64,000 nucleotides of DNA from Spirodela intermedia (GCA_902729315.2 LR746267.1:6822424-6886423); one strand, 5' to 3'; numbered from the stretch's first letter, positions 12,137-24,018 are shown. Numbers and translations: made by a program. Notes: generated from the sequence alone by a model not told the origin.

Positions 12137-14675
12137 ATGGCGGAGATGGCGGTTCGGCAGATCCACCGCTCCCCGCTGCTCGGCTTCTTCTTGCTGTTCT
12201 TCGTCCACCTCCTCGGCATTGATGCCTCCGTTCACGACTACGCCGCAGAGAAGTTAGTCGCCAAAGGCAATGCCTTCGTCTTCCACGGCGGAAGCGAGGG
12301 GCTCTACGCCTCCGTCCTCCAGCGAGAAGAAGGCAACGGCAGCTCTCCGGCCGCCGGCAGTGGCGACTCCTTCATTAGGTAACTCATTAGATCACTTTTA
12401 ACTCCACCTCTGCACGCAATGTGGACTCGCTCTCTATCCCCTGGATCTGCCGAGCTCAAGTTGGATTCGGCATCTCCGGTTCCATCTCCAGATCTGTGGA
12501 CCTTGAGTCGGATTCCGCTCCTCGGGGTCTCTGCATGGATCTTCGGGCCTTGCTTTGGATCCCGCGATCCTTTTTGAGCTTCTGAGACTGCACTAGGAAT
12601 TTGTTTGGTTTCACCTCTGACGGAGGAGAAATGCTGCAGAGCGGTACTCCGCCCTTGCTGCATCTTTTGATTATCTGATGAGATCTCCAATGACGTCTGC
12701 TTCTCCTACTAGTTTTCCATTCTCCATCATGATCTTTTCTAGAGCTCTCTTTCCAGTTCCTTTTCAACGTCCTAGGGATGCTTTCCGAAGAATTACCCGC
12801 AAATGTTGCCGGTGACATCTGTTGCATTTTTCTTTTTTTTTACCCCATCATTTTAACGTAGATTCAGCCACCTACACTCATTAGGATAGCTATTTTTTTT
12901 TGTATTTATTTTAAGTCTGAGAATTTCCTATTTAATTGGAGATGCCAAAGAAAAAGCGGGAGTCAATGATTTTGCAATTATATGAAAAAAAAATAGACTC
13001 TTGTGCGTCTAAATCTTGAGCTGAACCTCACCCACGTCTACATCCAGCTTTGAGTCAATCACATTCAGGAGACCAATGGAGGCCGCTGCATCAAGCAAAG
13101 GAGATGACACCAAGATAGTCCAGGCCATCATATTCGAAGTTGATGACAGAGAAATCATTGGTGGGTCAGCATATGGCGGGCAAAGAGCGGTCTGCTGTAC
13201 GCCCGACCTGGCGAAGCTAGGTGCCTGTGTTGAGGGTACAGTTATCCATCGGCCCTCAACACAGAACCCTGGTTGGCCATGGGTGTTGCAGGCATCATTC
13301 AAGGGAAATGAACAGGTCGCTACATTGCCATCCCAGACGATACATATAACGAGAACCGGGATGTATAACGTCTATTTCGTCCACTGTGATCCCAGTATGA
13401 AGGGTGTGACCGTGGAGGGGAAGACGGTTTGGAAGAACCCCGGTGGGTATCTTCCAGGAAGGATGTCCCCTCTCTTGAAGTTCTATGGGACCATATCGCT
13501 TTTCTTTGTGATCTTGGGGATCTTCTGGTTCTCCCAGTATGCAAGATTCTGGAGAGAGATTCTCCCGCTTCAGAATTGCATCTCTCTAGTGATCATCTTG
13601 GGCGCTTTAGAAACTGCGATTTGGTATTTTGAGTATGCGGAGCTGAACAGGACCGGGCTTCGACCCACTGGAGTCACGATTTGCGCAGTGACAGCTGGTG
13701 TTGTGAGGAGAACAGTCTCACGCATCCTCATCCTCGTGGTTTCCATGGGCTTCGGTGTGGTGAAGCCCACACTGGGTGGCCTCACTTCCAAGGTGATCAT
13801 GCTTGGGGCCACATTCTTCCTCGCCTCCGAGGTGCTCGAGCTGGTGGAGAACGTCGGCACCATAAGCGATCTTTCAGGAAAGGCAAGATTGTTCTTGGTT
13901 CTTCCAGTGGCCATTTTAGATGCCTTCTTCATCCTCTGGATATTCACTTCTCTCTCTACAACACTCGAAAAGCTCCAGGTATTTATTCTCTGTCATCATT
14001 CCTTCCACATAATCTCTGTTGCATGGATCATTCTGCCTCATCTTGATGACAACAGGCCAGGCGCTTGCTGCACAAGCTAGACATTTATCGAAAATTCACC
14101 AATGCATTGGCGGTGACCATCATCATGTCAGTTGGTTGGCTCGGATATGAGGTAACGAATGTTCATCGGGTTCTGCCCAGATTTCTTGCGATCTGGGATT
14201 TTTTTATGGCAATATAATTCCGACGCTCCGGTTTTATGTCCATAGTTTTTGGGGAAATTGAAAGAATTTAAGGTGTGATCGAACGCATCTTCGCAGATTT
14301 ATTTCAAGTCAACCGATGTGTACAACGAGCGGTGGCAGAATGCGTGGATTATTCTAGCCTTCTGGCATTTTCTGTCCTTCTCTCTCCTCTGCATTATCTG
14401 CGCCCTCTGGGCGCCATCTCAGAACACGATGAGGTGAGATCCCTCTGAGCCTCTCCTCCCTGGATTTCTTCCTCTCTCTCTAGAACTGAAGTCAACCCGC
14501 CGCCCCATCTGTCAGGTACGCCTTCTCAGACGAGGGCGGTGAGGGCTTTGACCAAGAGGAGGCTTCACTCCTGCATTCAAAAGAAACCTGGAGTTCATCC
14601 TCCCCGGACCTGAAAGCTGCACTGGCCATTGACGTCGCTGCTGCCGCTCCACCTGAAGAAGACAAGAGAGAGTAG
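12137..14675 (+). CDS. TMEM87/GOST-type seven-transmembrane protein
   Basis: Five exons: 12137-12378, 13048-13978, 14056-14151, 14297-14433 and 14516-14675, giving 521 residues, near the length of plant TMEM87-like proteins (about 500). A hydrophobic signal sequence occupies residues 1-30 (GFFLLFFVHLLG). A luminal GOLD-like domain follows, with the conserved EVDDREIIGGSAYGG region and cysteine pair CC. From about residue 222 there are seven hydrophobic helices, including WFSQYARFW and IWYFEYAELNRTG, both typical of the family, and an acidic, serine-rich cytosolic tail. Animal and plant relatives act in Golgi and post-Golgi membranes; cargo in plants is not known. Exon 2 uses the acceptor before CTTTGAG, which restores the family's SF-E-x-I-x-FRRP segment. 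The start is the first ATG downstream of the predicted cap site. Confidence 0.9.
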
Positions 14676-14926
14676 CAGTTGCAGGAAGGAATCGACTCCG
14701 GCGGCCGTCGGTTGCGCCATTTTCCAAGGGGGAGAGGTCGATGACGATGCCCATGTGGAAGAACTCCATGGCGGATCCGCTGCCCGAGATTGGAGGTGTG
14801 CTTTTCCTCCACACATTTTCCCAAGATCGTGAATTTCTCTGTCGCTCTATTTTCATTAACTACTCATAGATCATGCGTGAATTGATTCGTGAAACTATAT
14901 AGGCCTTGCTGAGCTAGAAACCGTGA

Positions 14927-14971
14927 TGCATTATTATCATTATTATCATTATTATTATTATTATTATTATT
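14927..14971. repeat. (ATT)n microsatellite
   Basis: An imperfect run of ATT/ATC trinucleotides that becomes pure ATT at its right end. It is in the spacer about 250 bp after the TMEM87-like stop codon. Confidence 0.8.
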
Positions 14972-15107
14972 GGTTTCAGATTATCCGAAATCTAGAGTTC
15001 AAGTGGTTTGGATGGTATCCTGATGGGGGGTCAATCAGGTGGGGCCCACCCTGTGAGGCCCCACAATCAACCCCATACGTCCATCTCAAGGGTCAAGAGT
15101 TGACCTC

Positions 15108-15218
15108 GGCCCAGGGAAAAGGCGAGGAAATGGGCCTTGGGCCGGTCCTTGGTTTTTCGGCTGGGCCTAGTTTTTGTCATTGGGCTGACTTTTGGCGAGC
15201 AGATGGAGAAAATGGGCC
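15108..15218. promoter_or_regulatory. Cluster of six site II (TGGGCY) motifs
   Basis: TGGGCC at 15131, 15138, 15162 and 15213, TGGGCT at 15181, and the reverse form GGCCCA at 15108. TGGGCY clusters are TCP-factor sites common close to the promoters of ribosomal and organelle-protein genes. The nearest recognised start codon is 1.85 kb away (JAZ), so the target is unknown. Confidence 0.5.
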
Positions 15219-16246
15219 TATTATCTTCGACTTCTAGAAATAAATTTATTTAAATAGGCATTAATGATGATCATTTATTGACCAGGAATATTCATATGGA
15301 AAGACCCTAAACTCAAAAGGAATTTTGTGATTTGTCCTCGAAAAATAATAGAATGACGAATAAACCGTGCGTGGTACGCATAATAGATAATTTAGTTTAA
15401 TTAACTACCTATCTATTTTAAATATACCTTTTCCTGACGTTACCATGATGCCCTGCCTCCTCCATACACCCCTCATATATTTCTTACCAAATGCATATTT
15501 TCTGTCAGTCCCCATATCTCCCTATACTAACTAAAATGCCCCCAAGATGCTCTTTCCTAGTAAATATGGATCCTTACGTCAATACCCTCTGAAAGTTGCC
15601 GAATATCTAAAACCTCTTTAGTTAAAAAAAACCCTCGCTGCCATTTTACAGCAAGAGAGAGAGAGAGAGCCGCCGATAAGAAGAATCGCCACTGAACCAC
15701 GATCTCCAGTTCTCCGAATCAGCCGAGGTCCACTCTATCGCCACGTGCGTTTCCCATTAAATGCCAGCCACCTGTTCAATGAAATGCGTCAACTGGAAGC
15801 CACCAAGATGTCTGATGTGACCCGTCCTCGAGCCTCGTACATATCGAGGGGCACCGCATAGACGCACGGCGGAGCATACAAGATACAGAAAAGGAGTCAG
15901 AGAGACAGAAAGGTAGAAAAAAAAAATGGGCGACTTCTCGTGTCTTATTGTGGGACCCACTGATTTTGGCCTTGAACGCACGATCATCCAATTTGACAGT
16001 GAGATTTGTTCAAAACCCCCGTATGAAATTTTCATTTCACCAGAAACCCCATTGGTCAAATTCCCCGTCGCCGATACCCCTATAGCGTTGGTCAGCGAGG
16101 ACCGCAAGTGGGCCCGGCCTCATCACTCTGTGGGCACCATTTCAACGTGCCCTTTGTGAGGCCCTTTGAATGAAGAATAAACCTTGATAGTGCGGGAAGG
16201 TGAAGGGGGGGGGGGGGGGATGGCGCCCCCGTTGACCCGAACAGTC

Positions 16247-16252
16247 CACGTG
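16247..16252. promoter_or_regulatory. G-box CACGTG upstream of the JAZ gene (distal)
   Basis: CACGTG in TCCACGTGTAC, 821 bp before the JAZ start codon. It is one of three in this promoter region. Confidence 0.4.
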
Positions 16253-16640
16253 TACCCCAAACCTGGATTGTTCGAAATACGTGCTCGAGCCCGCGTCATC
16301 GATCCCCCACGGGGACCACGTCAACTCGCCGATTTTGGACTGAATTCCCCCAGCTGGGTCCCACCACTGAGAGTGAGGGGGCATCTGACCTGTAGTCTGA
16401 CTGGATCGAAATTCGTGAATTATTTAATGTTTATTTATTTTGTGACTGTGGGAAGGAAATAAATTGCCGAAAGAGCCCAATTGGAAGTGGGATCGCTCGC
16501 GTCGCATCGGGGCCGTCTGATGGAGTGATCGCGGCCGTCGGGGGGGCATCGTTATCCGCCCATAGATCCGAGTCACGGACGCGGTCCGAGTCGGACCGGT
16601 CGCTTTCCCTACCTTCCGCGTTTCCTCGAGAGGCGTTTCT

Positions 16641-16646
16641 CACGTG
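16641..16646. promoter_or_regulatory. G-box CACGTG upstream of the JAZ gene (middle)
   Basis: CACGTG in TCTCACGTGGTG, 427 bp before the JAZ start codon. MYC2-type bHLH factors, the targets of JAZ repression, bind this core, so feedback control is plausible but not shown. Confidence 0.45.
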
Positions 16647-16932
16647 GTGAGTGGGCCCCACACACATGCGTGAAACCACGGGCTCTGTCTTTATTTTATG
16701 TGGGTCATTTTACCAATCAACCCCATGAACATAGTAAAGTGCCAATAAAACCTCATCTATTTTATTATTTTGAATAAAACCTGGCTGATCGCGACAATCG
16801 GAGTCTGGAGGTAAAAGTATTCCTTCATATTGATAAAACCCTTTTTAGCGGGGGTTTCTGGGTAAAAGTGGCTCGCCTGGTGCAGCTGTGATTCTCTACA
16901 TGTCCGAAATTAAAAAAATATATTTCTGTCGG

Positions 16933-16938
16933 CACGTG
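16933..16938. promoter_or_regulatory. G-box CACGTG upstream of the JAZ gene (proximal)
   Basis: CACGTG in GGCACGTGTTG, 135 bp before the JAZ start codon and just downstream of a TATATTT-like sequence at about 16919. This is the best placed of the three for MYC binding. Confidence 0.5.
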
Positions 16939-17072
16939 TTGAAATGGCTGTCAACAAACAGAGGAGAGGAGGGAGACAGGAACGAGAGAGGAAGGAGAAA
17001 AGGGAACTTCTGGGAAGGAATCTTCCTGGTTTGCGAAGGGAGGGAAGAGGGAGGTTGTCGAAGGAGGGGGCG

Positions 17073-18981
17073 ATGGTGAGCAAGGCGGAGATGGGGGAGC
17101 TGAGGGCGGCGGAGAAGTCGTCCACCTTCTCGGTGACCTGCAGCCGCCTCAGACGGTACCTCAAGGAGAAGGGCAGCCTCGGGGATCTGAGCCTCAGCCT
17201 CTCGGCCGCCGCCGGCGACAGATCCGCCGCGGCTGCGGCGACGGCGGCGCCCCCCATCGGAGGCATCGGTAAGAACCTATCCGCTCTCTGTCTGTCTGTC
17301 TCTCTTAGTCTTCCTGTGTATGCACGTATCTGCGGATGATTCGGTTCGGTTATTATTTTCCTGTCTCTCGATTTCTCCTGCGGTTTGAATTTGTGTGGCG
17401 CATGATCCGTTTTCCGATGGTTGCAATGGAAATTGGATGTTCTGATGGATTAGGACGGCGCTACACCGGTTTGGGATTATTTTCCGTCTGTTGATTCTGG
17501 CGCGGACCAGGAATTGGCTGTTTCTTTTCGTGCCGCTCAGTTTGAATGATCATTTTTTCTCCCTGAACGTAGATATCCGATCTGGAATGAAAAATTGATC
17601 CTCTCCTGGAACAAAACCCTAATTCCACCCCAACGACCGCTCCTGATTCAAACAGTTTGGGAGATCAGGAGCTTACGTCCCCCGGTGCCTTGTTCCTCGT
17701 GTATCAAACGCTCAAATCCGCACGAGTAGTGTAATAGACGGCTGTGGAATTTGGTCTTTCGAAGGACTATCTATGCTGGCCACCTGAATCGACCTTCGGA
17801 GTCCCTCTGGTCTGGTCTGCTCCCGTGAATCATCAGACGTCTACCGAAAACGGGCCGATTTCTCACCGCTCTTCGTCCTCCTGTTCTATCAGCTCTTCAA
17901 ATCTTCAAACGCCGGTCCTGATTCTTCTTTCGTCTCTAGAAAAATTTAAGCCGGAGGCTCTGCAGACCATGAATCTTATGCCTGGTGTGGAGGTCTCGGG
18001 CGAGGACGACGAGCGGAAGGGCCACACGCCGTCGATGGACGTCATCCCCCAGTCCGGCGGCGCCGTCGCGTCCTCCGATAGGAAGGCCGACGAGACAAGG
18101 TTCCCATCAGCCCTCTCCTTCTTCAAAATCTGGTTTGGAAAATTGAGCAGCTCCATGAACGAACGATCTTCAACATCTTATTGCAGGGAAGATCAGAAGG
18201 GGCAGATGACGATATTCTATGCGGGGAGGGTCGTCGTCTTCGACAACTTCCCTGCGGGGAAGGCCGGAGAGCTGATGGTTATGGCGAAACAGAGCTGTCC
18301 CGCAGCCACCCAGCGCGTCCGAGTCGAAGCTCCTGCACCAGTGCTGCCACGGCCCAACATTGGCCCATCGCCGGCCTCCACCTCTGAAGCTGCGGCCGCC
18401 ACGGCTGCTCCGGTTGCAGCGCAGGTAGCCCCCCAGAAGCCACCGCAAGCAGCTGGCTCAGGTAATTCTCTCTCGATTTCTTGTGATGTCTTGAAGTGGA
18501 TAGATCGAGGACAGAAAAAAAACAAGAGAGATCTGCGATTACACCCATTCATCTCGAGCTGAATGATCCTATTGAGGGTATCGGAGCTTCAGATTCTCGA
18601 TAGAGTCGGCCATGGTCGATCTGTAAACCTGTTAGATTGTGCTCATGGTGGATCGATCGATGAATTGTGGGTACTCTTCCTTGCAGATCTTCCCATCGCG
18701 AGAAGGGTTTCGCTCCACCGATTCCTGGAGAAAAGGAAAGACAGGTTAGTGAACGACCTTCCGCCCCCCCCCCCCTTGCTGCCATCATATTCTCCGACGA
18801 TCTTTCAATTCAGTTCATCGACTCATCTAAGGAAATTCTCCTCCTCCGCAGGATCATCTCCAAGGCGCCGTACCCGGTGAGCGGGTCATCGGCGGCCGGC
18901 AAGCCGGAGGATGGCGGGAAGTGGCTCGGCCTGGCGGCGCCGCCGGTTCCGCCGTCCGGGGAGCTCCGCCTGCAGGGGTAG
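17073..18981 (+). CDS. JAZ (TIFY) jasmonate-signalling repressor
   Basis: Five exons: 17073-17268, 17940-18099, 18187-18461, 18687-18744 and 18852-18981, giving 272 residues. The N-terminus has the group's EKSSTFSVTC and LKEKGSLGDLSL block, ending in LSLSL (39-43), an EAR-type LxLxL. The TIFY core TIFYAG is at 127-132. The Jas motif is intact: degron DLPIARR (211-217), then SLHRFLEKRKDR, and after the intron a segment ending APY (235-237). The family represses MYC transcription factors in the nucleus and is degraded through COI1 when jasmonoyl-isoleucine is present. An intron splits the Jas motif, as in known JAZ genes. Exon 2 uses the acceptor at 17939; a later AG would break frame. An AAACCCTAA element lies in intron 1 (17614-17622). 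An in-frame ATG at 16944 could add 43 basic residues, but 17073 fits the family better. Confidence 0.93.
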
Positions 18982-21900
18982 CTCCGCCAGCGGGAGGGTC
19001 TCGGGATCGACGCGCACCGGTATTGGAGAGGTGTGGTTGTGTGGGATCTTTTGTAATAGGGGTGAATGCGAAGAACGCAGTTCTGGATGAAGAAGAAGCC
19101 CCAGTCAGGATCATCCTCCTGCTCCTTTGCAGTTGGAGTCCTTTTTCTTCTTCTTCTTATTCTTCTTCGACTGACGCCTTGTCAAACCACTAAGTCCTAT
19201 GTTCAATACTCTGTTATCATCTGTTATCAACCCCCCCCCCCCTCCCCCCAACCCCCCCCTGCAAGATTACAGGTTACAGAGAGAGAGAGAAAGAAAGAGA
19301 GAGAGAGGGAGGAGTATTGGGGGTGAGACAACCGCCGCCGCCATAATCGATAGATTAGTTGTCGAACGCCGTCAGAAACTGGCAAGAAGATCTCTCTCGT
19401 CACTTTCTGATAGCCTTCTTTGTCCTCTCTCTCTCTCTCTCTCATCTGGGGCGTCGGTCGGGCAGGGAAAATGATTCGTCGGCAGAAACTGAGGCTGCAG
19501 CGGCGGCAGGGCCCAAGAGAGGAACGGCCGATCGGTACCCTGTTAGTTTTCTGGGCCATTTTTCTTTGTTCGTTCCCAAGATCTCTGCTTATGGTGCGAT
19601 CGCCAAGCCCAGGCAGGGTCTCTGTTAGATGTCTTCAACGCGAGTAAGAACGTTGGCGCCAAGGGATATCTACTACCGCTCGAACAGCTTTTGTCTTTGC
19701 TCATTTGAGCTCGTTGACATTGTCACCGAGCAATATCTCATTCTAAATATTTCTTATTCTTCTATAACCACTTCTTCTATTCATAATTTTTTTTATTCAA
19801 CAGCTTCATACTATAGAAAGGTGCTCCTCTCTCCTCTTAGTCTTGAACAACAGCTGCTCCTGTTTTTTCTTTTATTTTTTTTCAGGCTATACGCTCTGGT
19901 AACCCTAATCATTTTAGGGTTATTTTGTTATTTTTTTCCGTTTTATGCCTTTTTCAGATTTTGTATCTTGCATATAGAGCAGATTCCAGGCAGAAACTTG
20001 CCTCCTGGATATGATTCAAGCGCATGCCGCAGTGTGGGAAACTTTTTCATGCGTTGAACCATGAGGTTACAGTACATGCCTCAGTGGGAGACGTTTTCAT
20101 TTTTTTCGGTACCTTTTGCTCTTCCTGCTTGAGATCCTTCCCTGTTCCCTTCTTCCACTTCGGAAAATGCTCTGATTATGGTCATTTCCTTAGAATTCTA
20201 GTCATTTCTGTGTACTGAAGAACCAGGTTTTTTTTTTTTTTTTTTTTTCCTTTTCTTTGCTTAGTTTTTTTGTTTTTTTTTAATCTAGTGAGGATTGTTA
20301 GTTTCTCATAAGCTCTTTGTCCTCTGAACAGATCCAGGTTTGTGGGTAACATTCATCTTCAAGCTACAGATGATCTCCTCTGGTAGGAGTGTCAGGGCAC
20401 TGGCCTAGTTCAAGGATGCGAGCTTATTGAGAAAAAGATTAAGTTGTTTATATATTTCTTGAATTTCTGCTTTTTTTTGTGCATTTTACATTTTATCTGA
20501 TCCCAGGAAATTATATGCGCCATTTTTTTAATGGCAGATGAAAAAAAAAAGCTTGATGGTTTTTATTTTTTCGATAAGAATCTGAGCTGTGGTAAGATTC
20601 GTGCTTGATATCGGTTAGTTCTTATGCCTGCAAACATTTTCTCTTTGGCATGTGTTGAAGTAGCTCAATCAGGTTGCTCTTCTGATACAGATTTGATTTT
20701 ATTCAATAAATTTCGCAATTATTTTGATGAGTAGCTGTTCGACCTGATGTTGATTCGTATTTATGCAGACAACCTATGGAGCTATGGGTTTATTCACCAC
20801 TTTGTGATCACAGATCAGCTGATCGTGCTATTATTTCCATTAATGGAGGACATTTGTGAGTACAGATCAGCTGATCATCAAACCAGGATATAGGACACTT
20901 CGGGCAAAATCTATTCGTTCATCTTTATCCCTTTTCACGAGTCTTTGTTCACTGTTTTTGATCTTCGTCTTCACAGCTGATCTCTCTCTCTCTCTAGATA
21001 TGCATGGTCTTGGTTCATTGCCTTGTCACAGGCCTTATCTATTTTGGGAATGGCCATCAATTCTCTCAAGGCGTGTTCTTCATTCAGTAAATGGCTGTTT
21101 CTTTTGTTCTCTGCGTGTGGAACTTTTCTGTGCTTTCTATCTGCGAGTAAGATGCCTGAGATCTTTTGTTCTTTAGTCTAAATGATGTACAGCACCTACC
21201 TCTTATGATCTCATTAAGCAGAAAAAACCCATCGCCCTGAAGAAGATAAATGGGGAAAAAACTTAAAAATAAGCTCTTAATTCTGAAAAAATATATATAC
21301 TTGGGATTAATTACCAGCTGATATATAACTATTCCTCTATGACCTGTCACTCCAATCAGTCTTGATGTAGCAAGCACCCAATGAAATATAACAAGCCTTT
21401 CATTGCCAAATGGAGAAATATTCTGTACTGTTGGTGGTGGTGAGCAGAAACAGAGCTCTGATTCGAAGAACGCATTGGAGTTTGCCCAATGGATCCAGCA
21501 GGTCTTCTATTGGGCATCATGATTCCTTGTTTTCTGTTTCTGGTTTTACCTTCTTATTACCATGATGTCATGGCTGCTGAATCTTTCTAGAACTGGTTCT
21601 GTTCTTCCCGCCGAAGCTTCCGAACTAAACTGAGTTGACTAAAAAAGATCTTAAAAAAACAAGCTGCCCTGATCAGGAACCTGATAGTTAATTATCATTT
21701 CCCTTGATTCTTTCCTAAAAACATGGAGTCCGCTCTTCTCCTCACATATTTTCTTCTTCTCTGTGGTTTGCCGGTGGAACAGTAGCCTTCTTTAAGGAGA
21801 GGGGTAGCACACACTACGGAAAGTTCTAGAATAGAACAATTCCGTCGTTGACCTGTCGATATCTTCTTGACGAAACTGCTGACGTCTCCCTTCAGCTGTT

Positions 21901-22578
21901 CGTGGGACCCGTTTGGGTGCCCTCGGGGCACTGCCTAGGACTGCCTCTTGGCATCCATATGGCGCGTGGACTTGACTAGGTCTCATTGCTGTTGGTTGGG
22001 CCTCTGCACACTTATTTCCGGTATATAGATTATAATCATATTAAATGGATTTATTGCAGCTGATCAACTCCCAATCGTAGCTCCCAATCCGGGTTTCCTG
22101 CAACTTAGGTTGACAGTTGACCCACGTTTAGTCAGACTGAGGCCCCACGACAGCGCCAGCCTCTACGTTTCTAGGAAGGAGGAGACAGCCAAAAGAGGGG
22201 CATGGCTCGCTGGATGGACCGTGAAAATTACGACAGAGCCCAACATGTTGACCGAATATTTTCTGGATATTTGTTGCTTCTTCTAAGTTTGGAAATTTTT
22301 CGAAACTGGGGATGCCTAGAGAAATGGAGATGATAATTAGTATTTAAAAATACTAAATTTGTAGAAATATTCAGATAAATTAGCACCATTGGCCTGAAAG
22401 AATATTCCCCGGAAAGCCCCATTTAGGGAGGCCGTCAAGCAGCTCGCACGTGTGCCATCCGATCTTGACTTCTACAGTTCCAAGGATCCTGGGAGGACCC
22501 CGAGGCCATGTTTTCTTCATCTACTCATAGTTTCAGCTTACAAGCTTTGACCAAAGCAGAGAGGCGCAGATGGAAGGT

Positions 22579-22583
<5 letters not shown>

Positions 22584-22662
<79 letters not shown>
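22584..22662. repeat. (GA)n microsatellite, about 39 units
   Basis: A nearly pure GA run of about 79 bp, the longest single dinucleotide run in the window. It lies in the JAZ-ERF spacer. Confidence 0.95.
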
Positions 22663-22667
<5 letters not shown>

Positions 22668-23583
22668 GGAGAGCACGTGGGTTTTCCGGTAAAAGCACGT
22701 TTTCTCGTCTCCACTGCGAGGGGCATTCAGTGGCAGAGAGACGCCGTTCACATCCTAACATGGTGGTATGGAGGGCCAGTGGTCAGAGAAGAGGAGGTTA
22801 GCGCCGCCATAATCCGTTGAATAACGCAACGATAATTCGGTCTCGGTCAGAGAGAGAAACCATCGCTGTATTTAGGTAGCATTTAGGTAGCCAAGTAGTT
22901 AGTGAGACTGAGTGAACGCATGTAATAAGATTACTATATTAGATAATTATAATTTGATTGAACATGGGGGGTCGTTGGGTTCTCCGCGGTGACATTGACT
23001 TCGGAGCCGCACTCTCTCTCTCTCTCCTCTCTCCATTCCCCGCAGGTCATCTTCATGCACGACGCGGATACAAAGATATTATTCCTCCCTCTCTATCTCT
23101 CTCTCTGGAAACGTTTCTTTGTGAACATATATTTTTCCAAGTATACTCACGTACGTAAACGAAGAGAAACCAATTCTCCTAGAGTGTACGTAGAGAGATA
23201 CTTGGGCGGATTCATGTACGCGGAGGGAGAGAGAGAGAGAGAGAGAGAGATTCCGTGGATTACCCATCTTCATACTCCCTATGTATTACCAAGCCTCTCC
23301 CTCCCTCTCTCTCTCTCTCTCTCGCTCTCGCTGTGTTAAGGGTGCTGCCAGCGGCGCCGCCCAGGAAAGGCACGTGCGAGGATTACATGAGTCGCGTGTC
23401 TGAAAGTCTCTAAAGCTCATGGACATTTGACCCTAGGGTGTACAGTCTTACTTGCTGTTTACCCGCACCGTAGAAGACGACAGCCCGCTTGTCGAGAAAA
23501 TGACTAACTTCTGGAAAATATTTTCCCGCGGACATACCGAATTATAAAACTCAACGGGTTATTCACGTCATAATCATCACAGC

Positions 23584-23620
<37 letters not shown>

Positions 23621-23623
23621 GTG
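23584..23623. repeat. (CT)n microsatellite
   Basis: CT run interrupted once near its middle and followed by four AAAT-like units. It is about 520 bp before the ERF gene. Confidence 0.85.
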
Positions 23624-23950
23624 GAATAAATAAATAAATAAAGGGACCTTTTTCGATTAAAAAAATCAAGCTCTTTCGCAACGTGCTCTATGACGTGGCT
23701 ACCAGCTGACGGATGCGTTAATGAATGTCGTATTTTCCCATGAGAGAGAGCTTTCGAATAGCGGGAAAATTCAGGTATTCATATTATTGGATGGTTATCT
23801 GGGCCCCACATATATTTTTTTTGTCCATGAAAGCGCGGTGAGAGAGAGAGAGCGTTGGGCCCCGCAATGATGCTCCACGTTTCCCACACGAGAGTCAGCC
23901 TTTACTGCTGCAAGACGAGCGCGTGTCCGTACTACTGGCTTTGACCTCTC

Positions 23951-23956
23951 CACGTG
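23951..23956. promoter_or_regulatory. G-box CACGTG upstream of the ERF gene
   Basis: CACGTG in CTCCACGTGCCGG, about 55 bp upstream of the TATA element. It is a plausible ABA/jasmonate-type site by position. Confidence 0.45.
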
Positions 23957-24004
23957 CCGGTTTCTGGGGGGAGCTTCCAGTCGACCCGCGTTGGAGCTGC
24001 CGGT

Positions 24005-24018
24005 CCGCTATATAGCGG
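24005..24018. promoter_or_regulatory. Palindromic TATA box of the ERF gene
   Basis: CCGCTATATAGCGG is a perfect 14-bp palindrome centred on TATATA. It is 135 bp upstream of the first ATG, so a cap site near 24040 and a leader of about 100 bases are expected. Confidence 0.65.

Larger units (their letters stand above)
14676..17072. other. Spacer between TMEM87-like and JAZ genes
   Basis: No gene is recognised. It holds an ATT microsatellite, a cluster of TGGGCY motifs at 15108-15218, a (GA)n run near 15655, a poly(G) run of about 14 at 16206-16219, and three CACGTG sites. Open frames here (for example 15926-16159) match no known family and are probably chance products of GC-rich promoter DNA. 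Confidence 0.6.

Noticed and set aside
12075-12257. Upstream open frame overlapping the TMEM87-like start
   Set aside because: It begins only about 16-23 bp after the TATA box, so it is probably upstream of the cap site, and its product is an out-of-frame copy of the true N-terminus.
19629-20057. 142-codon open frame after the JAZ gene
   Set aside because: Low-complexity, rich in Ser, Phe and Tyr from T-rich DNA, with no recognisable domain.
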